Positions 54,369 through 64,000 of a stretch of 64,000 nucleotides of DNA are shown piece by piece. The stretch covers positions 868,001 to 932,000 of the forward strand of contig JAKZAP010000019.1 in assembly GCA_023053575.1 (NCBI GenBank), read 5' to 3'. Both the position numbers and the translations under genes were made by a program. Every line of letters starts with the position of its first letter. Position 1 is the stretch's first letter. This DNA is from Branchinecta lynchi. Lineage: Eukaryota > Arthropoda > Branchiopoda > Anostraca > Branchinectidae. The notes beneath the pieces were generated by a model. It was given only the letters and a program-made list of their open reading frames with translations. It searched no databases and was not told where the DNA came from.

Positions 54369-54660
54369 AACACCTGAGCCTCGTTTTTGTTGCATGCTGC
54401 AAGTCCACTTCTCGGCGGTTTCCGGACTGATTCTTTCTACATCCGTATTTGCACTGCAGCGCTTCCGAGGAAGACGGCAGCGCTTCTCGAGAATCACGGA
54501 CTTGCTCCTCGACCAAGTCCGTGCTTCCCTGCAAGATGCTGCAGCGCTGCCGCTTCAACCAAGAAGAAATTGAATCCAAAAACGCATATTATGCAAAAGC
54601 AAAGAAGTGCTGCAGCAGAGATGCCGCAGCGCTATTGCAACAAAAACGAGGCTCTGGTGT
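54369..54660. mobile_element. MITE with GCCTCGTTTTTGTTGCA ends
   Basis: CACCTGAGCCTCGTTTTTGT at the left, ACAAAAACGAGGCTCTGGTG at the right, about 24 bp of inverted repeat with one mismatch. Inside are GCAGCGCT units in both orientations. The short frames in it are in both directions and have no motif. Confidence 0.7.
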
Positions 54661-54851
54661 AGAGAAATAGATTCTGTGCAGCTTTTTTACCCGTTTTTCG
54701 CTTCAGTTTTGTCATATATTTCAATGGTCTCCAGGTTATTCCACTCCTTGTATCAGATAGCTCTACCAGCGCACTGGCTGGCCGGCGGACACCACTATGG
54801 GAGCGAGGGATTGCCAACTCTCGATTTTTAATGTACAGCAAGTGCCTGGTG

Positions 54852-55382
54852 CTGTGGTTCCCAACCGGTGCCGGCACCAGATTACAGCAGCTGGCACCGG
54901 TTGCCATGTCTTGGAACATTGAAAATTAGAATGTTTAGAAGTGGGAATCGTCTAATTTATAGCCGGCACCGCTAATTTATGCCGGTGACAAGGAAATGGT
55001 ATACAGTAGGTGCCGTATAAGCTTTGAAGCCAGGCTGACCATTCATTTCAAATAAAATAGAAAAACGAGATTTTCGGTTTTTTTTCTTGATCAGCTAGTT
55101 ACCCCTCCAAGATGATGTGCGAGGGATAAATACAATTTCGGATATTTCGGTTGCATTTCCGGCACACCGTCCTCAGGGAAAAAAACACAACTAAATCATA
55201 AAATACACCACAATAACAACAGGAAAACGATGCGGAACTTCCGATGCCGGAAGTGCAACCGAATATCCGAAATTGTATTTATCCCTCGCACATCATCTTG
55301 GAGGAGTAACTAGCTGATCAAGAAAAAAAACCAGAAATCTCGTTTTTCTATTTTCGTAGGTGCCGTGAGTTGGTAACCCCTC
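54852..55382. mobile_element. hAT-like MITE with a nested foldback
   Basis: Left end near TGGTTCCCAACCGGTGCCGG, right end near AGTTGGTAACCCC, resembling the TGGTTCCCAACC ends of hAT MITEs. The internal GGCACCG units repeat. The element is interrupted by 55017-55355. The target duplication is not evident. Confidence 0.5.
55017..55355. mobile_element. Foldback element with 11-bp target duplication
   Basis: GTAGGTGCCGT lies on both sides (55006-55016 and 55356-55366), identical. Inside, about 125-bp arms (AATAGAAAAACGAGATTT ... TTTATCCCTCGCACATCATC in the inverse) fold back. 9-11 bp duplications are typical of Mutator-like transposases; the left arm has 35 bp outside the inverted repeat, which is atypical. 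Confidence 0.68.
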
Positions 55383-55793
55383 GTGTGGGAGTGAATCGCC
55401 CCTCGATTCTATGATGCTAGATGGAACGTTTCCCTTTCTTCTTCCAAAGTAATGTCCACACACTGCTCGATTTCCGGGGTCGGATGAGACTTTCCTTCTT
55501 CGCTCCGGATTTCGGACGTTTCACATGCATGCATCTGGTCCGAAATTTCGGTCCGATGTGAGTAGAAAATATTCTGCTTTGATTGGAGTTTAACGCAAGC
55601 AAAAATGTTCTTCAGTATTCAGGGTTAATATAAACAGTTATTATTAAGACACTCGTTTAAGACACAAGTGGAAAAATCGGCATCGTAACGTGACTTTCGC
55701 ATGTGAGTTTCCGCATGCGAAATCTTATTGGATTGCGTGTGCACTAAAGCTGAACCAGAGCCGGGTTTGAAGGTCAGATGGGACAATGCTCGG

Positions 55794-56021
55794 CAGGGCT
55801 CATCTTTTTTTTTGGGGGGGGGGCGGCAGTTTTTTTTCCGACTATCTGGTCATTTTTATAGACTATTTTTCTTAAGAAAAAATCTACTGCTTTTTAAGAG
55901 TAATTGACTGTTTTCTGAAAAACTGACTGTTTTCTGAGAAAATCGACTAAGAAAGATAGGCTCATTGTTTTTACCGACTGGTCGACAGAATCGGGGGGGG
56001 GGGGCAGACGTGATGTCCCTG
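55794..56021 (+). mobile_element. hAT-like MITE (CGACTG family), diverged copy
   Basis: CAGGGCTCATC at the left, GACGTGATGTCCCTG at the right, with a G run near each end and AAAAATCTACTG/AAAATCGACTAAG units between, as in the GCGTTACTAGCC family. No duplication visible. Confidence 0.55.
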
Positions 56022-56200
56022 GTTTTCAGGGCTGGTTGCAAAGTTTGGTCAAATATTGGTCGCCTCTGGTGTGTGCTGGTTTCCGACATTCAATTATCCC
56101 TTCACACCATGTTGATGAATGAACACATCGGTTTGAACCTTAAAAGAGTTAATTGCCGCTAACACAAAAACGCGCTCAATAGACACGAGAAAATGTAAGG

Positions 56201-56534
56201 TGCGTTTTTGAAGATTCCATGGTATCTGTTACCACGGTAACTGGATCTGCAATTAGTCGTTTTTGCAGTTACCGTGGTATCTGATACTACGGTTGCTCTG
56301 CAAAAACGTTAATTGTCGAATAATCTTGTGCTAGTAATGATGGAAGTGAGATGAATTTTTCAGATACCCCGGGACTTTTCAGATACCACGATCCGACCGT
56401 GGTAACTGAATATCGGTTACCACGGTTACTGGCCAGATACGAAACACCTTTTGAGTGTGGAATTCAGGTACCACGGTAACTGCGAAAACGACTTTAGACC
56501 GTGGTATCAGATGCAATGGTATCTGAAAAACGCA
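56201..56534. mobile_element. MITE built from GGTAACCACGG/ATACCATGGT modules
   Basis: TGCGTTTTTGAAGATTCC at the left, GGTATCTGAAAAACGCA at the right. GGTATCTG, TACCACGGTAACTG and GTTTTTGCAGTTACCGTGGT recur in both orientations. A left-end fragment lies at 60358-60424 and another piece at 46079-46155. Confidence 0.68.
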
Positions 56535-56810
56535 ACTGTAATCCGTTTGACCCCGCAGATTTCCATTTGACTTTTCATGTGTTCTTTTTACGCTAAAAGT
56601 AACATTGCAAACGATGTTTCGTGTTGTTTCACATCAGTGTAACACTTAAAGGCCATAACGCAGTTTCTGTAAAAAAAAAAATCAACAAATAATCTGTTGT
56701 CCCATCGCACATTCTTGTGTAAGTGTACGTTTTACAGTTTAGCATCCGATTTTTCTGGCGGTATCACCTGCGGCGGGATAAGTGTAGGAATCGAAGTTTC
56801 GAAATACGTA

Positions 56811-57290
56811 GAATAGAATAGAATTTTATTTTTCAAAAGCAGCTGTCACAGCGTTACCGCCGAATTTGACCTTTTAGTCATACAAAAACATTACACAAAA
56901 CATAACACTCTGACTATCACTCAACAATCTTTTATGAAGAGGGCCCACGGGTGCTAGTTTGTGGATTTTCTGGGATTTCTCTCGTGGAGCTTATGGGTCG
57001 TAGGTCCTTTTTCCTGAGCGTGTAGTCGGTAGTCATCGAATTTTCGGGTCTGGTTGCAAATTTCGAACTCTCTAGTGTATCTAGTGAAATGCTGAAGAAT
57101 CTCCCTACTTCGATAATAACTCTATGTGGTAATGGCACGCAGCGCTGTGAAACTTGGAACATGACTATATTATAACGTTCGAAAAAGCAATACATTCTAG
57201 TGTTACTGCGTAATTGTCGTGTGTACAGGCAAGTGTATGCACGTACCTGACAGATTTGAAGATTGTGTGAAAGTGTGGTATAAATCATAG
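56811..57290 (-). pseudogene. Probable LINE 3' end with (TTCTA)n tail
   Basis: TAGAATAGAATAGAATTTTA at 56811-56830 is a simple-repeat tail on the 3' side of a 118-codon minus frame (56932-57288). That frame has no motif I can name but ends close to the tail, as expected of a truncated ORF2. Family not determined. Confidence 0.4.
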
Positions 57291-58010
57291 AATGAAATCA
57301 TTCCATAGCTTTAGCTGATATGAGTGACGTTTTGGTTCACTAAAGTTTTTTTTGTTGCTTGGTTTTCCTATAAGTGTTATCAGTAGAGAGTATGGCATAG
57401 TTAAGTGGGTGGCTGGATCTCTGCGAAAGAAGATAGCTGGAACAAGGCGAAAGAAGGTGGCATACGTAAGCGGGTGGTTGGATGGAGGCGAAAATAGATG
57501 GCACACGTAAGCGGGGGGTTGAATCGAGGTGAAACTTGGTGGGCAGAAAAGAGGAACGGAGGATAGAGGACGAGATCGACTAACCCATCAGTAGATGGAA
57601 TGTGAGAAAAGCCGCTCCGATTTTGAGGGTGTCTTCTAAAGAAAGCTGTTGTTGTTCGGGAGAAGAGATGTGGCGCTGATTGGACTATATCACTATGATG
57701 GGGGTTGTAGGGGGGCCCGGAATTTTTTTGGAGCTGACTTTCTAATGAGCTTGATCGGACAAATTTGGCACGCTATTTAGGAAGATAAGTGAATTCACTT
57801 GTGAGTTCTTGCTTTATGGATTATGATCAGACGTTAGGATATATGGAAGGCCTTGATGGTGTGCTGAGTTTGATCTTGGGCAACGGCCTCGCAGACAAAA
57901 GCCGAACCATTTTAACGTCGAGCTGGTCAGCTAATAAAACTTTGGAAAAGTCGTATGCTACTTCTTCTTAAAAGCAAAGATATATAAGAAGGACAAGGGG
58001 CTTGGGAAGT
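57291..58010. other. Unassigned sequence
   Basis: A short local duplication around AAGCGGGTGGTTGGATGGAG and AAGCGGGGGGTTGAATCGAG (57471, 57509); nothing else recognised. Confidence 0.35.
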
Positions 58011-58011
58011 A

Positions 58012-58168
58012 CACTGTACAAACAAATCTTGCAGTATTTGCTACTGGGATTAATCTTGCTTTATTGAGATAAGTTTATCCCTATTTCGGATTAATTTTAT
58101 CCCAATAGAGATAAGATTAATCCCAGTAGCAAATACTGCATCCTTATTCGGAGAAACTTTCTACAGTG
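58012..58168. mobile_element. CACTGT MITE, copy with TA target
   Basis: CACTGTACAAACAAATCTTG to GGAGAAACTTTCTACAGTG, TA immediately outside on both sides. Closely similar to 41407-41564. Confidence 0.8.
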
Positions 58169-58329
58169 TATGCTAACTTAAAATCGCTCTTATGGATATA
58201 GATAAACTGTTTCTCTTACGGCTCTAAGGTACGGCAGTTAACAAACTGCCATACGTTAAAGACATTCGCTCTTTTTTGTACTTCTTGGACAAACATCAGT
58301 AGAATGAATAAGAAAAAAAAAAATAGGAA

Positions 58330-58512
58330 CTTTGGTTAATTTTGAGCAGTATCATTTATGTCCATTTGCAGTGACAAAGACAACTATCAGTCGGCCAAAG
58401 TAGCTAATTCTGAGCTCCTATAAGAACGCCTGAGGGATGTTTACGGTCTTTATTTTACCTTTGAGCCCACAACTGCACTGTTAAAAAGGTTAAATAACGA
58501 TTAAAAGAAGCC
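58330..58512. mobile_element. MITE fragment related to 3671-3900
   Basis: CTATCAGTCGGCCAAAGTAG and CAACTGCACTGTTAAAAA match the middle and right parts of 3671-3900 and 16650-16861; the right end is CCTACCTCTATA. Confidence 0.5.
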
Positions 58513-58839
58513 TACCTCTATACGTTCAATATGGGCAACACAGATATACTTAAGTTCTCACATATTGTCGCCAGTGCAGTTTTGTATTCCGCACGTGCTG
58601 CAGAAATAGGTGATAGTTATTTCCAGTTTCCTATACATAGCAGTACCGTATGGTCCGTATTTAATAGTTATGTGGATCACATACCCAGAAAGCAAATTTA
58701 TTGTCTTTTCTTCTCAAGTTTACAAGTAAAAGTAGTGATACCTTAGTAGCCTACGTAATACAGTTAAGACGTAAAGAAAAATGGTCCAAAATACATATTC
58801 TACTATGACAGAACAGAATGGGAAGCAAACTCTTCTCCG

Positions 58840-58890
58840 TTCCTACCCGTGCAAGTGCCATACGAGCTTCCAGCTATTGTTTTTTTTAAT
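58840..58890 (+). repeat. GTGCCATAT element, 3' end fragment
   Basis: GCAAGTGCCATACGAGCTTC CAGCTATTG matches the ends at 10122-10146 and 40755-40783. Confidence 0.5.
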
Positions 58891-59454
58891 GTTTGAAATG
58901 CGCTTTTGTAAAAAACATGTTGTAGATTTTGCTTGTTAAATTGTTCTTGTATATTAGTGTTTAAAACAGTTATTCTGAAAGAGCGATACATTATTTGCGG
59001 ATAGCTTTGTATTGTAATAAACTACAAAACGGATCACTCCCAGATTTTGCGATACTATCTTGTTGTCTTTAGTCAACCTTGCTTACCAACAAGGACATAC
59101 GGACAAGATTCTTGGTAAAAGGACAACATATTACCCGCCAAAACCTGAATATAAGGCAAAGAGCCCGTAAAGGATTTCAGAAAGTCCATGAATTCAGGAC
59201 ACTGTCTCCACCCTCCTCCTCATCTGTGTACTCGTCCTCACAGTCACGAAGTTCATACCATCTGGACTCTGGATACCAATACCATACCGTCCATACCTAA
59301 GCAAAAACTGTTTCCAGTTGCGCGGAAAAATATAATGCATGGGATTGAACGGTGTTATCGAATTCCCCTTATTCCAGTTCAGTCTGCTTCAACCGGGCTA
59401 GTTTCTGAAAGTACATGTGCACTCGTCCTTGTGCAAAGTCCTTGTACTGAAAGT

Positions 59455-59998
59455 CCATAAGCACTTGTGACAGTAAAATAGTCCATAAAATGGTCCATAA
59501 GCACTTTTGACAGTAAAGTAGTAAAAATAGTCCATCAGCCCTTGTGACAGTAAAATAGTAAAAATACTCCGTAAAATACTCCATCAGTACTTGTAACAGT
59601 AAAATAGTAAAAATAATCTATAAAATAAAATGTTAAAAGTAGTCCATCAGCACTTGTGACATTAAAATAGTAAAAACAGTCCACCGGCACTTGTGACAGT
59701 AAAATAGTAAAACAGTCCATAAAATTGTTCATCAGCGCTTGTGACAGTAAAATAGTAAAACAGTCCATGAAATAGCCCATCAGTACTTGTGACAGTGAAA
59801 TAGTAAACAATAGTCCATAAAATAATCCATCAGCACTTGTGACAGTAAAATAGTAAAAATAGTCCATCCGCACTTGTGACAGTAAAATAGTATAAATATT
59901 CCGTAAAATAGTCGATCAGCACTTGCGGCACTAAAATAGTAATAATAGCCCATAAAATAGTCCACCAGCACTTGTGACAGTAAAATAGTAAAATGTGG
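59455..59998 (+). repeat. Minisatellite with CAGCACTTGTGACAGTAAAA units
   Basis: About a dozen units of 35-65 bp, each with TCCATCAGCACTTGTGACAG or a variant, then TAAAATAGTAAAA and often TAGTCCATAAAAT. Unit length varies through loss of the second module. The open frames across it merely reflect the repeat. Confidence 0.85.
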
Positions 59999-60357
59999 AT
60001 CCACAAGGTTCTGAGCCAGAACACAATAGCTTACAGTTTCTAGTCCAAAGATGGTGTAAACTTCCGTTGCCCAGGAAGCATATTACAGGTTTTCTTGGCA
60101 TCAGATCTTGGATTTGTTATACTAAATCCGTCACAGGTTTTGATGATGTGGCAATGGAGGATTTTCAGAAAGTAGTCCGCTCGGAAGCTCTGAACCGGGA
60201 TATGGCGAATTCTCCCTACGGGACGCTGGATCGACCCGCATGTTCACGAATACGAAAACCTAGGGAGGTTTTTCTCGGGACTCATGAATCACTTTCCTGC
60301 AGGTGAAGGGCGTTTTTCTTCTGTCCGCTCCATACAGCGCGAAAACGCTTTGGAAGT

Positions 60358-60424
60358 TAATAGTTGCGTTTCTGCTGATACCATGGTATCTGTAACCACG
60401 GTAATTGGATCTGCAATTAGTCGT
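60358..60424 (+). repeat. GGTAACC MITE, left-end fragment
   Basis: GCGTTTCTGCTGATACCATG GTATCTGTAACCACGGTAAT matches 56203-56245. Confidence 0.65.
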
Positions 60425-60539
60425 TGCAAGTTCGAATAAAAATGTGGAGTTTTCGGCTTTTCTAGGTCATTTAAAAAAAAAAATGTAGGAATAATTTGGG
60501 ATTGTTGAGTGAAAATACACCTTTTAGGTCCTTTTCGAA

Positions 60540-60700
60540 AAAAAAACTGGAGTTTCTGAGGTAGACCACCCAATTTCAATTGGTTCTTGGGTATTTTCCG
60601 CTGTAGACCACCCGATTGCAATTGGATTCTGGCAATTTTGCGAGGTAAAGCACCCTTTAAAAATGGGTTCTGGGCTTAAAAAGGACCACCCCCACGGGGT
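60540..60700 (+). repeat. Short tandem repeat, about 55-bp units
   Basis: AGGTAGACCACCCAATTTCA ATTGGTTCTTGGG is followed twice by diverged copies. Confidence 0.6.
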
Positions 60701-63220
60701 TGACGTCTCCCTTTACTGTCTCTGTGTCCTCCTGGGGGGACGACGGGCAATCGAAGTAACATATTTTTATCGGGTTTTCAGGCATATTTAAGTAAGTAAG
60801 TGATGGGTAGCTACACTAGTGGATCTCAGTGCCGGTCTGTTAAACTTTGAACTTTTGTCAGGGCTTATCAGTGGGCTTTTAAAAATATTTTCCAGCGTTA
60901 CTTTCACCTTGCTTTCTTTTTCGCGAAAACCTTTTTTTTGTTGATATTCAAGGATTTTTGGTAGACTCCTGATTTCCAGCCAGCGAAGCTTATTGCGAAG
61001 AATGTAGGAATCTTATTCCTGGAATTGCTTTCCACGTCCTATTTTCGTCTTCTTTAGAAATCCATGGAAAGCTACAATTCCAGAAATAAGACATTCCTCC
61101 TCAAAGCACAACAGTATTTCATTTAAAGTATGATTTCGCAGGTTCTCGAGACACCGTGAAAAAATAAAACAAGGCAGAATTTACAAGTTTTCAGGGATGA
61201 ACTAATCACTATGACGGCTTTTGACGACAATGCGCGAAAAACAATACACTCGGAACTAAGGACTTTTTATGCTCAAAACCATTCACGGAAGATGGGTCTG
61301 GCAACTTTGTTTGACTTCGGCCCTGTTTCCTGTTGTTCTGCCTATGTATGTAGCTCCCTGCTAAAAGTGCGAACACAGGATGAGGATTTCCCAGCCGGAT
61401 TTCCTGCACTTTCATCATCAAGGTGAACAAATTTCAACTTTTCCGTATGGAAGTGATGATGACACCTGCTACGCTGTGATTGACTTCGTTGGTTATGCCT
61501 TGGACAGACGATCAGGGATAGGTGTCCGTATGGAATCCAAGGACCGGAAATCCAGACGGAAAAGCTTTGATTTTTCAACTTCGTGACGAAGATGAAGTAA
61601 ATCCTGCCGGAAAACCTGATCGCCGCATTCCTCTGTAGCGTTCTGGCTACCATCTAGCATGAACAATCTGCTCGCCGTAGCTATTAAATTAACCCAAAGA
61701 TGGCGTTACCGTAACAATCAGCTGGCACAAGAAAGGACGAAACGCATTCTGGAGTGAAGTGAAGGTAAACAAAACAAAAATAAATCCAGGCTAAAGCCCC
61801 ATTCGATAAGCCTCGTCCGATTTCTTGTATTTCCCTATCCTGAGTTTCACTTATAGTAAACTTTTAGAGAGCATAACAGTTCACCACAAATCCCTAATTT
61901 CAGGACACAGCAAAATGCTGGGTTTTGCTTCATCATACCATACACACTAACCCTAATTATTGATTTATTTAGTTAACTGGATCATGGGCCATATAAATCT
62001 TCAAAACAAAAGAATAAAAATCTAACAACAGTGCACTAGTAGATAGCACAGGTAGAAACTGAAGTGCTTGGGTCCAACAGCATTCATTTTTAGTAGGCCT
62101 ACAGTAGGTTTGGGTTGCTACTTTGCTAAAATAAAATTCCCTACCCCATTAGCAAAAAACTATAGCAAAAGAAGAATCAGACCTACCCAGTCTACCACAC
62201 ACCCCTGATTTTAGGAAAGCCTATGCTAGTGTCTGGCTAGAGTAGCCACAAAAAGCCCTACCGGCAGTAGCGTGGATTTGCCGATTTTTTTTTTTAATGA
62301 AAAATGAGTTGCTAGGAATTTATCATTTTTTTTTTCTATTTTTTCAGTCTTAAACAGCTGACAAAAATGTTTAAAAATATACCAATGTGTTCAGGAAAAA
62401 ATCCTTCGTTTAATAAGGCGGTCGGTAATATATGCTTATATTATCATTAAATAATTGCATGTAATCAAAGGTATAAAAAGAAGTACCTGAACTTCCCTAG
62501 TAGGCTAACTGGCTACACCAGTAATGGTCCATTTAAACACAGCGTAAAATCCGAGCGTATTTTGAAATCTGAGCGTATTTTACACACGTTTTGAGCTTGA
62601 AAAGATTTCTAGCAATACAGATGTTTTTGGATACAAAATGGACCCCCAGTTTCAATAAAAATTACAGATAAAATGGCGACCAAGACCAACGTTGCTGTGT
62701 GACGTCATCATTTTCGGAATATTTTTAGCTCAAAATTCAGCACTTTTTGAATGCGTGCCGGCATGCCGCTGGCAGACTGCCATTGTAACCAGTCTTTTCA
62801 AATAAAGAATTGGGATACTTAGCAGCAAGTTAGTGAGGTATTATTGAGCTCAAAACAAAGCCAAAGTTCAGGAGCATCATAATCCTATGACCAAAAGATC
62901 AGAATTTGAAAGTTATTTTTTTAGTAGCTACCCTACCTATGCCAAACGCTGGGTATACTTGTCTTCCTTCTCTTGGGGAACTCAGGCGTCGGTCTATCTT
63001 CTCTCTTCAGACCGGATCCAGATCCTCCGGTCTAGCAATCCACTCCTTGTGATTCTCTCTGGCCCAAACATGCGGCTATCATTACCTGTGTGGATGGCAT
63101 GGAACTGTGAGCTGTATTCAGCATTTGATGTTGGGTAGTTTATTGTTTTATATTTTTGCCCATACCCATATGTTAGTTGTTTAGTATGGCCCAAGTTGGC
63201 CGTTTTATTAGATTAAATAA
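60700..63220. other. Unassigned sequence
   Basis: Short frames occur but have no recognisable domain. The area around 60780-60870 has GTGATGGGTAGCTA and GTTAAACTTTGAA, possibly a decayed TTAA element. No gene seen. Confidence 0.35.
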
Positions 63221-63480
63221 ATATCTAGCATTTGGTATACCCTATGCGTAACGCTGGATACACTATGCCAAATACTAGATACTTGAACCAAATAAAATAT
63301 TGATGATTTGAGTGAAGCTCAGAAATCAAGCAATCAGAACCCATCTGTAGTGGGGTAGGTCAGGGTTAGGGTACCAAAAGCTATCTAGCATTTGGCATAG
63401 GGTATCCAGCGTTAGGCATAGGCTATGCCAAATGTCAGATATGCCCAGCGTTTTGGCATAGGGTATCCACAAATCAGGGG
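63220..63480 (+). repeat. Diverged tandem repeat, GGCATAGGGTATCCA units
   Basis: CTAGCATTTGGYATA, GGGTATCCAGCG or variants recur at about 63225, 63385, 63405 and 63455; related text (CCAAACGCTGGGTATACTTG) is at 62942. Confidence 0.6.
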
Positions 63481-63622
63481 TTTGTAGCTGACTGGACCTA
63501 CCTATAAAAATATTCTGTTGGAAAAGTTATAATAGTTAACACACCTCCATCTCGGATTCTCGGTTCATATCGGTATAACAAGCTCTATGCAGCCTCTACA
63601 GCCATTTAATCATACAAGAGAG

Positions 63623-63735
63623 CAAGGCCGTATCCAGGGGGGGCGGGTTAGGGGGTTGAACCCCCCCCCCAAAAAACATAAAAAAAATAATTTTTTTATT
63701 AGGTGTTCTTTGTCCTTTTGTCCAACCAGCAGGCG

Positions 63736-63777
<42 letters not shown>

Positions 63778-63851
63778 ACCCCCCCCCCCCCCCCCCCCCC
63801 CCCCCCAAAAGGCACCCCCCCCCCCCAAATAAATTCCTGGATACGGGCCTG
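63623..63851 (+). mobile_element. hAT-like MITE (CGTATCC family) with a very long C run
   Basis: CAAGGCCGTATCCAGG to CCTGGATACGGGCCTG, flanked by identical CAAGAGAG at 63615-63622 and 63852-63859. The interior is dominated by C runs (63740-63777, 63779-63806) and a G run near the left end. The proline- or glycine-rich frames across it are artefacts of these runs. Confidence 0.85.
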
Positions 63852-64000
63852 CAAGAGAGCTACAGGATGGATATCCAGCCTCAGAGAAGGTTTCAAATTT
63901 CCAGAGAAGTCTTTCCTTTAGAATAATCTGTCTGGCATAAAAAGGAACCACCAAATATGACACACATACTAGATTGAAGTTAATTGAATGGTTTAGATAT

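Noticed and set aside
54349..54670. Overlapping frames on both strands at 54.4-54.7 kb
   Set aside because: They coincide with a MITE with 24-bp inverted ends; open frames arise from its symmetrical GCAGCGCT content.
59455..59998. CRISPR-like array
   Set aside because: Repeat and spacer are not separable: all parts recur, units vary in length, and the genome is animal.
63587..63963. Proline- or glycine-rich open frames
   Set aside because: They are produced by long C runs inside a hAT-like MITE with clear ends and an 8-bp duplication.

Overview
This window comes from an animal genome, most likely an aquatic or marine invertebrate. The evidence is spliced exons of a conserved metazoan gene, several non-LTR retrotransposon families, tRNA-derived SINEs, and many MITEs and foldback elements, with few long open frames. 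I cannot name the species from the sequence. One host gene is recognisable: a stomatin/MEC-2-like (band 7, SPFH) gene on the + strand. Four exons lie at 2242-2445, 5618-5673, 14325-14505 and 52278-52382. They join in frame (phases 0, 2, 0), carry the last 181 residues and end at a TGA; the upstream exons lie before the window. The last intron is about 37.8 kb.

Almost everything else is intronic (1-52277) or downstream (52383-64000) repeat DNA. The main families are: (a) a Penelope-like repeat with a hammerhead-ribozyme-like core, at nine loci, twice as an inverted pair; (b) hAT-type non-autonomous elements with 8-bp target-site duplications, in at least two families, most copies carrying G or C runs; (c) PIF/Harbinger-like MITEs with TAA or TTA duplications, two of them abutting and sharing a TAA; (d) MITEs with TTAA or TA/TT targets; (e) large foldback elements at 4.3-5.4, 10.7-11.0, 19.6-20.0, 37.1-38.0 and 47.3-47.8 kb; (f) an element built from about 420-bp units that begins and ends with GTGCCATAT, and another built from about 138-bp units with a (GACG)n-rich tail; (g) 5'-truncated LINE 3' ends with varied microsatellite tails, two of them with reverse-transcriptase cores or C-terminal domains; (h) a FLYWCH zinc-finger relic between MULE-like inverted repeats.

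Layout: 0-14.5 kb holds three stomatin exons among MITEs, foldbacks, LINE ends and one 420-bp-unit array. 14.5-26 kb holds a MITE pair, SINE and tRNA-like sequence, a foldback and the largest 420-bp-unit array. 26-30 kb is a nest in which a hAT element interrupts a LINE that itself interrupts a hammerhead repeat. 30-45 kb mixes LINE ends, MITEs, hammerhead repeats and a 0.9-kb foldback. 45-52 kb holds the FLYWCH element, a second 138-bp array and another 420-bp-unit array. The terminal stomatin exon is at 52.3 kb. 53-64 kb is MITE- and minisatellite-rich with no recognisable gene. Apart from the stomatin gene I see no intact coding gene; most short open frames fall inside repeats. The hammerhead family, its inverted pairs and the nested insertions are the most interesting structures.
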